Source: Pseudomonadota bacterium
Lineage (GTDB): Bacteria; Pseudomonadota; Gammaproteobacteria; Burkholderiales; SG8-39
Direction of reading: 5' to 3'
NCBI GenBank assembly: GCA_003242425.1
Contig: QGUL01000082.1
Coordinates: forward strand, 1-7,328
DNA length: 7,328 nucleotides
Within the stretch, counting starts at the first letter, position 1. Each line of letters opens with the position of its first letter. Under the pieces are notes generated by a model. It had not been told where the DNA came from. It was given only the letters and a program-made list of their open reading frames with translations, and searched no databases. A program made the position numbers and the translations under genes. Positions 1 to 4,982 of this stretch are shown piece after piece.

Positions 1-2
1 CG

Positions 3-248
3 CCGGTTTGTTGGTTTGTCACCGGGGCGCGGGGGCGCTCCCCCGGCGCGGGTTTCGCGCGCGAGGACGTGCTGGTCTTCGGGCCCGGGGCGCGCGGCCT
101 GCCCGGGGAGGTGCTCGAAGGCTTTCCGGAGGAGCGGCGCCTGCGGCTGCCGATGGTGCCCGGCAGCCGCAGCCTCAATCTGGCCAACGCCGCGGCGGTG
201 GTGGTGTACGAAGCCTGGCGCCAGCTCGATTTCGCCGGCGCCGTCTGA
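3..248 (+). CDS. trmL: tRNA (cytidine(34)-2'-O)-methyltransferase TrmL, C-terminal fragment
   Basis: The last 81 codons of a SPOUT-fold (SpoU/TrmH superfamily) methyltransferase, open at the left edge. TrmL transfers a methyl group from S-adenosylmethionine to the 2'-OH of the wobble nucleotide 34 of certain leucine tRNAs in the cytoplasm. Visible motifs are LVFGPGARGLP (residues 24-34 of the fragment), LPMVPGSRSLNLANAAAVVV (49-68) and the family ending YEAWRQL (69-75). Together the second and third make the knotted cofactor site and match E. coli TrmL closely. The E. coli protein is about 157 aa, so roughly half is missing. In the first motif the expected glutamate (GPExRGLP) reads glycine, and residues 1-20 align poorly and are encoded by G and C runs, which suggests errors near the edge. 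The gene converges on gpsA with a single base between the stop codons. The family call is firm; the TrmL subfamily call is good but rests on the C-terminus only. Confidence 0.88.
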   Translation, partial: PVCWFVTGARGRSPGAGFAREDVLVFGPGARGLPGEVLEGFPEERRLRLPMVPGSRSLNLANAAAVVVYEAWRQLDFAGAV

Positions 249-249
249 C

Positions 250-1233
250 TCAGTGTTCGGCCTTGGGGTCGCGCGCCAGCAGCCGCTCGACCGCCTCGCG
301 CGGCGACACGCCGCGGAACAGCACATCGCAGACGGCGCTAGTGATCGGCATCTCCACGCCCAGCGCCTGCGCGCGCCGTTCCACCTCGCGCGCGGTGTTG
401 ACGCCTTCGGCGACGTGGCCGAGACGTTGCAGGATGGCGGCCAGGGCTTCGCCACGCCCCAGCTCCAGGCCAACCTTGCGGTTGCGCGACAGATCGCCCG
501 TGCAAGTGAGGATCAGATCGCCCAGGCCGGTGAGGCCCATGAAGGTTTCGGTGCGACCGCCCATCGCCAGTCCGAGCCGGCTCAGTTCCGCGAGGCCGCG
601 GGTGATGAGCGCCGCGCGTGCATTCTGTCCCAGCGCGAGGCCGTCGCAGATGCCGGTGGCGATGGCCATCACGTTCTTGACCGCGCCGCCCACCTCCACG
701 CCGGTCAAGTCGTCGCTGAAGTAGACCCGCAGGCGGGGTTGATGCAGTTGCGCCGCCGTCTCGCGCGCGAAGTCGACGTCGCGCGCCGCGAGCGTCAGGG
801 CGGTGGGCTGGCCGCGCGCCACTTCGGCCGCGAAACTCGGCCCGGACAGGGCGGCGCAGCGCGCGCCCGCGCCCAGCACCTCGGCCACCACCTGATGCGG
901 CAACAGCCCGCTTTGCGCTTCGAAGCCTTTGCAGGCCCAGACGACGGGAAGCGCGCGGCGGCCGGCCTTGATCAGAGCAAGACTGTCGCGCAACCCCGCG
1001 GTCGGCGTGGCGATCAGGACCAGATCCGCGTCCCGCAACGCGGCAAGGGCGTCTTCCGCTACGCGGATGGTGTCCGGCAGCGTCGCTTCGGGCAGATAAA
1101 CGCTGTGCCGTTCGCGCGCCAGATGGGCGCGCTGCCCGGCGTTGCGCGTCCACAGCGTGACCGCATGCCGTTCGGAGAGTGCGATGGCGAGCGCCGTGCC
1201 CCAGGCGCCGGCGCCGAGTATGGTGATGTTCAT
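250..1233 (-). CDS. gpsA: NAD(P)+-dependent glycerol-3-phosphate dehydrogenase GpsA
   Basis: A complete 327-aa protein (E. coli GpsA is 339 aa). It reduces dihydroxyacetone phosphate to sn-glycerol-3-phosphate with NAD(P)H, supplying the backbone for phospholipids in the cytoplasm. The N-terminal Rossmann motif [10 protein letters not shown] is at residues 7-16. The substrate-binding segments ACKGFE (100-105) and [10 protein letters not shown] (130-139) follow. The catalytic lysine is K186 in [15 protein letters not shown], and the C-terminal helical domain carries [11 protein letters not shown] (234-244) and NRKVG (251-255). The ATG at 1233 was chosen because it starts directly with the [12 protein letters not shown] nucleotide-binding strand. 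The reading frame stays open upstream to 1494, but that part lies inside the SH3 gene and is not GpsA-like. Upstream is only a weak GGGCGAG ribosome site. It is the last gene of the minus-strand cluster, 34 nt after the SH3 protein gene. Confidence 0.97.
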   Translation of the reverse strand: MNITILGAGAWGTALAIALSERHAVTLWTRNAGQRAHLARERHSVYLPEATLPDTIRVAEDALAALRDADLVLIATPTAGLRDSLALIKAGRRALPVVWACKGFEAQSGLLPHQVVAEVLGAGARCAALSGPSFAAEVARGQPTALTLAARDVDFARETAAQLHQPRLRVYFSDDLTGVEVGGAVKNVMAIATGICDGLALGQNARAALITRGLAELSRLGLAMGGRTETFMGLTGLGDLILTCTGDLSRNRKVGLELGRGEALAAILQRLGHVAEGVNTAREVERRAQALGVEMPITSAVCDVLFRGVSPREAVERLLARDPKAEH

Positions 1234-1267
1234 CGTGGTCTCGCCCGGCTGCAAAGCGAGGCGGCGT

Positions 1268-1705
1268 TCAGCCGCCCCAGACCTGATCGAAGCGGACGTA
1301 ACCGCCGCTGCCGTCGGCGTGACGCACCTGCAGCCAGCCGGCAACGCTTTGGCCCTGCAATTCGAGCACCACGCCTTGCTGCGCCTGGAAGACGACGGGC
1401 GCCTGCGCGTCCGGCGCTTCGCGCACCTCGGCCACGGCGGCGGTGACGAGGACCATGCGCTGTTCGGACAGGGCGCTGCGCTCGATCCAGGCAAGCGTGC
1501 CTTCGTGATCGCGCACCTTCACCCAGGTGCCGTCGGTGGAAATGATCTCCACCGGCAGCTGACGGCTCACGACATAGAGCTTCTTCGCCTGCGTCGACGG
1601 TCCGTCGTAGAGGATCGCGACATCCTGCCCGATGGAGCGGAAGTCGGCCGCGTACGCCGCGCACGCCGCGCCCAGACCGAGCAGGCAGGCGCAGAGCCTT
1701 TTCAT
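1268..1705 (-). CDS. Secreted bacterial SH3-domain protein (two SH3-like repeats)
   Basis: A 145-aa protein with no assigned enzymatic role. Residues 1-19 form a Sec signal peptide: MKR, a hydrophobic core, then a likely signal peptidase I site after A17-Y18-A19. C15 is not preceded by a proper lipobox (GAAC lacks the -3 leucine), so a lipoprotein is unlikely. The mature part holds two bacterial SH3-like units, about 22-80 and 84-143. Each has the usual beta pattern ending in a W..V.....G.AW/YV block (TWVKV...GTLAWI and GWLQV...GGYVRF). Such domains often bind peptidoglycan or partner proteins, so a periplasmic scaffold or wall-binding role is an inference. The start overlaps the secB stop by one base (TGATG), and no good Shine-Dalgarno lies upstream, which suggests translational coupling to secB. 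It lies between secB and gpsA, which are adjacent in E. coli. Confidence 0.88.
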   Translation of the reverse strand: MKRLCACLLGLGAACAAYAADFRSIGQDVAILYDGPSTQAKKLYVVSRQLPVEIISTDGTWVKVRDHEGTLAWIERSALSEQRMVLVTAAVAEVREAPDAQAPVVFQAQQGVVLELQGQSVAGWLQVRHADGSGGYVRFDQVWGG

Positions 1706-2193
1706 CAGTGCGCCACTTCGATGCGCGGGCCGTCGCCGCCGTCCCCCTTCTGCTGCTGTTGGGCGGCCTGCTGGGCGGCAACGTACATCGCTTCGAAATT
1801 GACGGGCGCGAGATGGATGGGCGGGAACCCCGCGCGCGTGATCAGATCGGCCACGGTCTCGCGTACGTACGGGAACAGGATGGTCGGGCAGGCGATGGCC
1901 AGCACCGGTTTCATTTCCGTCTCCGGCACGTTGCGGATCTGGAAGATCCCGGCCTGCTCCGCTTCGACCAGGAACAGCGGCTTGTCGGCGTTCTTGGCCG
2001 TGAGTGTGACCTTGACGTTGACTTCGTACAGGTTCTCGTGGACGCGACCGCCGTGGGTATTGACGCGCACCTCGAAGTCGGGCTGCCCCGTTTCGAAGAA
2101 CGATTGCGCGCCGCGCGGCACCTCCAGGGACACGTCCTTGACGTAGACCTTTTCGATGCTGAACACCGGTTGCTGCTGTTGTGCCTCGCTCAT
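1705..2193 (-). CDS. secB: Protein-export chaperone SecB
   Basis: A complete 162-aa protein (E. coli SecB is 155 aa). SecB is a cytoplasmic homotetramer that keeps pre-proteins unfolded and delivers them to SecA at the Sec translocon. Recognisable segments are FSIEKVYVKDVSLEVP (residues 11-26), FETGQPDFEVRVN (33-45), YEVNVKVTLTAK (56-67), the AEQAGIFQIRN segment (78-88) and CPTILFPYVRETVADLITRA (102-121), followed by GFPPIHLAPVNFEAMY (122-137), the most conserved part of the family. The tail is rich in glutamine (QQAAQQQQ, 141-148), as in many proteobacterial SecBs, and ends acidic and glycine-rich. The ATG at 2193 has a strong AGGAG 5 nt upstream, which decides the start over an upstream in-frame GTG. 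It sits between grxC (41 nt upstream) and the SH3 gene (one-base overlap). Confidence 0.98.
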   Translation of the reverse strand: MSEAQQQQPVFSIEKVYVKDVSLEVPRGAQSFFETGQPDFEVRVNTHGGRVHENLYEVNVKVTLTAKNADKPLFLVEAEQAGIFQIRNVPETEMKPVLAIACPTILFPYVRETVADLITRAGFPPIHLAPVNFEAMYVAAQQAAQQQQKGDGGDGPRIEVAH

Positions 2194-2198
2194 GACTG

Positions 2199-2203
2199 CT
2201 CCT
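2199..2203 (-). promoter_or_regulatory. Ribosome binding site of secB
   Basis: AGGAG on the minus strand, 5 nt before the secB ATG at 2193. It is the strongest Shine-Dalgarno match in the minus-strand cluster. It supports initiation at MSEAQQQQ rather than at the in-frame GTG whose reading frame extends to 2238 and would overlap the end of grxC. Confidence 0.75.
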
Positions 2204-2234
2204 GGTTGGATTGGGAATCGGACCGGGCCACGCC

Positions 2235-2492
2235 TCAACCGGCCAGCAATGCGTCCAGCTTGCCTGCGCGATCCAGGGCCGCAAGATCGTCGTAACCGCC
2301 CACGTGCACTTCACCGATCCAGATCTGCGGAACGGTGCGGCGGCCGCTCTTTTCCATCATCTCCTGGCGTCGTTCCGGTTCGAGATCGACGCGGATGCGT
2401 TCGATGTCCTTCACGCCTTTGGACTTGAGCAACTGCTCGGCGCGCCGGCAGTAGGGACACCATTCGGTCATGTACATGCAGACTTTCGCCAC
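2235..2492 (-). CDS. grxC: Glutaredoxin 3 (GrxC)
   Basis: A complete 85-aa dithiol glutaredoxin, close to the 83 aa of E. coli Grx3. It uses glutathione to reduce protein disulfides and mixed disulfides in the cytoplasm. The CPYC active site is at C12-C15, the cis-proline segment TVPQIWI at 53-59, and the glutathione-contacting GGYDDL at 65-70. The start is GTG at 2492, giving MAKVCMYMTEWCPYC, which aligns end to end with E. coli MANVEIYTKETCPYC; starting at the next ATG would remove the first beta strand. GAGG overlapping the stop codon of the upstream rhodanese gene (TGAGGCGGTG) serves as ribosome site, only 4 nt from the GTG, so the two genes are probably translationally coupled. Two extra cysteine or methionine residues before the active site (C5, M8) are unremarkable. 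Confidence 0.96.
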   Translation of the reverse strand: MAKVCMYMTEWCPYCRRAEQLLKSKGVKDIERIRVDLEPERRQEMMEKSGRRTVPQIWIGEVHVGGYDDLAALDRAGKLDALLAG

Positions 2493-2496
2493 CGCC

Positions 2497-2904
2497 TCAC
2501 TTCTCCAACGGCAGTTCGGCTTTGCGCCATGCCTCGATGCCGCCTTCGAGAATCAGCACTTCGGTGAAACCCTTCGACTTCAACAGTCTGGCGGCACCGG
2601 TGGCGGCGGCGTCGGTCTCCGCGGCGACGATCAAGGGCTTGTTTTTCAGGCGTTCGATCTCATTTAGGCGTTCGGGCAGTTCCTTCGCGGGTATGTTGCG
2701 CGCGCGGGGAAGGTGGCCCTGAGCGTATTGTTCGGCAGTCCGCACGTCGAGCACCGCCGCGTCCTGCCTGTTGATGCGCATCGTGGCATCGAGCGTGGAA
2801 ACGAGCGGACAACCGGCCTTGGGCCGCAACAGCGGCCAGATCAGCATCGCGCCGCTGACGGCCGCGGCAACGACGTAGAAAATATTGTCCAGCAGGAAGT
2901 CCAT
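2497..2904 (-). CDS. Membrane-anchored rhodanese-like protein (YibN family), catalytic Cys absent
   Basis: A 135-aa protein with one N-terminal transmembrane helix (about residues 7-27, NIFYVVAAAVSGAMLIWPLL region) and a cytoplasmic rhodanese domain (about 40-132). Rhodanese marks are AAVLDVRTAEQYAQGHLPRA (49-68), the CH2A-like region with DVR and GHLPRARNIP, and the C-terminal LEGGIEAWRKAELPL (119-133). In active single-domain rhodaneses the strand after KPLIV leads into a YC(x)SGxRS loop that carries the persulfide cysteine. Here it reads LIVAAETDAAATGAARLL (91-108) with alanine at position 95. The only cysteine is C32, near the membrane, so sulfurtransferase activity is not expected. Position and architecture match E. 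coli YibN, which sits beside grxC-secB-gpsA. It is the first gene of the minus-strand cluster, and its start faces gpmA across a 107-bp gap. Fold and family are well supported; function is unknown, with an adaptor or membrane role as inference. Confidence 0.9.
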   Translation of the reverse strand: MDFLLDNIFYVVAAAVSGAMLIWPLLRPKAGCPLVSTLDATMRINRQDAAVLDVRTAEQYAQGHLPRARNIPAKELPERLNEIERLKNKPLIVAAETDAAATGAARLLKSKGFTEVLILEGGIEAWRKAELPLEK

Positions 2905-3011
2905 CGACGATCCGTGGCTGAAATGGTTTTAAATGTTGTCACAACGCCGCGGAAGCCGGTCGGCGAAGCAGCTTATTATAGAATTCGGGTTCAGACCCCG
3001 CCACCGCATCC
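2905..3011. promoter_or_regulatory. Divergent intergenic region between the rhodanese and gpmA genes
   Basis: This 107-bp gap between two divergent starts must hold the promoters for both clusters. It is AT-rich relative to its surroundings at 2921-2940 (aaatggttttaaatgttgtc) and at 2972-2985. TATTAT at 2974-2979, or the overlapping TATAGAAT at 2977-2984, is a possible -10 for gpmA, about 30 nt before its ATG, but I see no convincing -35 at 16-18 bp spacing. For the minus-strand cluster, TTTAAA at 2928-2933 is the best -10-like hexamer, also without a clear -35. A perfect inverted repeat GTTGT-C-ACAAC lies at 2935-2945. No strong Shine-Dalgarno precedes the gpmA ATG. Promoter positions are tentative. 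Confidence 0.5.
2935..2945. repeat. Short inverted repeat GTTGT-C-ACAAC, possible operator
   Basis: Perfect 5-bp arms around a single central base, located midway in the divergent gap and next to the AT-rich tract that would hold the promoter of the rhodanese-grxC-secB cluster. The size and symmetry would suit a half-turn contact of a dimeric regulator, but an 11-bp palindrome can arise by chance, and I cannot match it to a named regulator. Confidence 0.25.
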
Positions 3012-3764
3012 ATGAAGAAGCTAGTCGTACTTCGCCACGGCGAAAGTCTCTGGAACCGGGAGAACCGATTCACGGGTTGGGCCGATGTCGGTCTGACCGA
3101 AAAGGGCGAGGCCGAAGCGCGCCAAGCCGGCCTGCTCATGAAAGAGGCGGGGCTGGCCTTCGATGTGGCCTACACCTCGATGCTCAAGCGGGCGATCAAG
3201 ACACTGTGGCTCGCGCTGGAAGAGCTCGATCAGATGTGGCTGCCCATCGAGCATTCGTGGCGTCTGAACGAACGCCACTACGGCGCGCTGCAGGGCCTGA
3301 ACAAGGCCGAAATGGCGGCGAAGTTCGGCGAAGAGCAGGTGTTGCTATGGCGCCGCAGTTACGACGTGCCGCCCCCGCCGCTGGCGCCGGACGATCCGCG
3401 CAACGTCGCCAACGATCCCCGCTACCGCAATCTCGACCCCCGCGACATCCCGCTCACCGAATGCCTCAAAGACACCGTGGCGCGCGTGCTGCCGCTGTGG
3501 AACGATTCCATCGCGCCGGCCATCCGGCGCGGTGAACGGGTGCTGATCACCGCGCACGGCAACACCTTGCGCGCGCTTGTCAAGCTGCTCGAGGATATGA
3601 GCGAAACCGATCTCATCGCGCTCAACATCCCCACCGGCGTGCCGATGATCTACGAGCTGTCCGACGAGGATCTGCGTCCCATCCGGCGTTACTACCTGGG
3701 CGACCCGAGCGCGGTGCAGGCCGCCATGCAGGCGGTCGCCAATCAGGGGAAACCGCGAGCTTGA
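3012..3764 (+). CDS. gpmA: 2,3-bisphosphoglycerate-dependent phosphoglycerate mutase GpmA
   Basis: A complete 250-aa protein, identical in length to E. coli GpmA. It interconverts 3- and 2-phosphoglycerate in glycolysis and gluconeogenesis through a phosphohistidine intermediate. The histidine phosphatase motif LRHGES carries the phospho-accepting H9. R8, ENRFTGW (17-23), the proton donor E87 in RLNERHYG (84-91), [10 protein letters not shown] (114-123), the second catalytic histidine H182 in [10 protein letters not shown] (180-189) and NIPTG (205-209) are all present, so the enzyme should be active. The ATG at 3012 begins the canonical [10 protein letters not shown]. No clear Shine-Dalgarno precedes it; the 5' leader contains a small CGGG/CCCG stem (2986-3000) instead. 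It heads the plus-strand cluster, and its TGA stop overlaps the TTG start of envC. In E. coli and Pseudomonas the same position is held by the unrelated cofactor-independent mutase. Confidence 0.98.
   Translation: MKKLVVLRHGESLWNRENRFTGWADVGLTEKGEAEARQAGLLMKEAGLAFDVAYTSMLKRAIKTLWLALEELDQMWLPIEHSWRLNERHYGALQGLNKAEMAAKFGEEQVLLWRRSYDVPPPPLAPDDPRNVANDPRYRNLDPRDIPLTECLKDTVARVLPLWNDSIAPAIRRGERVLITAHGNTLRALVKLLEDMSETDLIALNIPTGVPMIYELSDEDLRPIRRYYLGDPSAVQAAMQAVANQGKPRA
3745..3750 (+). promoter_or_regulatory. Ribosome binding site of envC, within the end of gpmA
   Basis: AGGGGA lies 10 nt before the TTG at 3761 and 16 nt before the alternative GTG at 3767. The spacing favours TTG, whose last two bases form the start of the gpmA TGA stop (TTGA overlap). 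This arrangement implies translational coupling of envC to gpmA. Confidence 0.5.
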
Positions 3765-4954
3765 AGGTGGCCAGCCGTTGGGTCGCCGTGCTCCTGGCAG
3801 CGGCGCTCGCGCACGGCGGCAGCGTCTGCGCCTCCGAAAAGGAGCAGTTGCGGGCCGTGCGGGAACGGCTCGAACAACTCCAGAAAGCGCTGGCCAAGAC
3901 CGAACGCGAAAGCGCACGCGCCGCCCACCAACTGCGCGCCTCCGAAAAAGCCATTTCCGAAGCGAACCTGCGCCTGCGCGAGCTCAAACAGGCCGAACGC
4001 GAGGCCGAGCGCGCGCTGCGGGAGTTGAGCGGCCGCATGGCGACGCTGGAGCGCGACATCGAGCGCCAGCGGCAGCGGCTCGCGGAACTGATCCGGGTCC
4101 GCTACATGGGCGGCGAGCCCTCGCCGCTCAAGCTGCTGCTCTCGGGCAGGGAGCAGGGCGAGACGGCGCGCCTGCTCACCTACCAGGCCTACGTCGCCCG
4201 GGCCCAGGGCGAGTTCCTGCACCGGCTGCAAACGGACGTCGAGCAGCTGGGCGCGCTCGAAGCGCAGACCCGGGCGCGGCGCGAGGAACTGGCCGCGCTG
4301 GTTGCCGAACAGCAGCGCGAACGTGCAAAACTTGACGCTCAGCGGGCCGAACGGCGCACGGTCCTTGCTCGCATCTCCGGCGAGTTGCGCGCGCAGCGCA
4401 AGGAGATCGAGGCCGCCAAGCGGGACGAAGCCCGGCTGGCGCGGGTCGTGGAGGCGCTCACCAAGGCCAGCCGCGACCGCGCGCGGGCCAAGACGCCCGG
4501 CGGCGGGACCGTCGCCCGCAACGAGCATGTCCCCCAGGCCTCCGAGCGCAACGCCGCCTTCGCCGAGCTGAAGGGCCGGTTGCGGCTGCCGGTGCGCGGG
4601 GAACTTGCCAACCGCTTCGGCACGCCACGACCGGACACCGGGCTGACGGCCAAGGGCCTGTTCATCCGCGCCCGTACGGGCGAAGAGGTGCGCGCCGTCG
4701 CGGACGGGGAAGTGGTCTATGCGGACTGGATGCGGGGTTTCGGCAATCTGCTCATCGTCGATCACGGCGGGGGCTATATGACGATCTACGGCCATAACGA
4801 GGCGATCCTGAAGCGGCCCGGCGACTTCGTGCGGGCAGGCGAAGTCATCGCCACGGTCGGCGCCACCGGTGGGAACGAAACGCCGGGCTTATACTTCGAA
4901 ATGCGGCACCTCGGACGGCCTTTCGATCCGCTGTCCTGGGTCTCCCTGAAATGA
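3761..4954 (+). CDS. envC: Murein hydrolase activator EnvC (coiled coil plus degenerate LytM/M23 domain)
   Basis: A 397-aa periplasmic protein (E. coli EnvC is 419 aa). EnvC is recruited by FtsEX to the division site and activates the amidases AmiA and AmiB for daughter-cell separation. Residues 1-24 are a Sec signal peptide with a probable cut after V22-C23-A24. A long charged coiled coil covers about 25-240, including the conserved [19 protein letters not shown] region (111-129). A variable linker follows, then the LytM fold from about 275 ([21 protein letters not shown]) to the end. Zinc-binding residues of active M23 peptidases are missing: the HxGxD motif reads AKGLFI (297-302) and the HxH motif reads GLYFEMR (376-382), as in EnvC SLYFEIR. 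H335 and H345 remain. It is therefore an activator rather than an enzyme. The start is probably TTG (3761), overlapping the gpmA stop; GTG at 3767 is the alternative. The ctp gene follows after 28 nt. Confidence 0.94.
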   Translation: MKVASRWVAVLLAAALAHGGSVCASEKEQLRAVRERLEQLQKALAKTERESARAAHQLRASEKAISEANLRLRELKQAEREAERALRELSGRMATLERDIERQRQRLAELIRVRYMGGEPSPLKLLLSGREQGETARLLTYQAYVARAQGEFLHRLQTDVEQLGALEAQTRARREELAALVAEQQRERAKLDAQRAERRTVLARISGELRAQRKEIEAAKRDEARLARVVEALTKASRDRARAKTPGGGTVARNEHVPQASERNAAFAELKGRLRLPVRGELANRFGTPRPDTGLTAKGLFIRARTGEEVRAVADGEVVYADWMRGFGNLLIVDHGGGYMTIYGHNEAILKRPGDFVRAGEVIATVGATGGNETPGLYFEMRHLGRPFDPLSWVSLK

Positions 4955-4969
4955 ACGGATCGCGGTAAC

Positions 4970-4973
4970 GGAG
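4970..4973 (+). promoter_or_regulatory. Ribosome binding site of ctp
   Basis: GGAG (within taacggag) ends 9 nt before the ATG at 4983. An in-frame TTG at 4974 lies directly against this site with no spacer, so it cannot be the start; this settles the N-terminus as MESLSKTTRDK. Confidence 0.65.
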
Positions 4974-4982
4974 TTGTTCGGC

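Noticed and set aside
16..1446. A 476-codon plus-strand open frame across gpsA
   Set aside because: Antisense to the well-supported gpsA gene; its translation is compositionally biased and resembles no family.
1234..1494. N-terminal extension of GpsA to 1494
   Set aside because: It lies within the SH3 gene in another frame, and the Rossmann fold starts exactly at the ATG at 1233.
1705..2238. A longer SecB starting upstream at 2238
   Set aside because: The extension would overlap the grxC end, has no ribosome site, and is not SecB-like; the AGGAG site fits the ATG at 2193.
2974..2984. A firm sigma-70 promoter for gpmA
   Set aside because: The -10-like TATTAT/TATAGAAT is plausible, but no -35 hexamer lies at 16-18 bp; TTGTCA at 2936 is too far upstream, so only a tentative regulatory region is given.
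2986..3000. Sequence CGGGTTCAGACCCCG, resembling a tRNA T-arm
   Set aside because: There is no acceptor, D or anticodon arm around it; the stem is only 4 bp and it sits in the gpmA leader.
3743..4795. A 350-codon open frame antisense to envC
   Set aside because: Shadow of the coiled-coil coding strand; low complexity in Arg, Leu and Ala, with no motif and no ribosome site.
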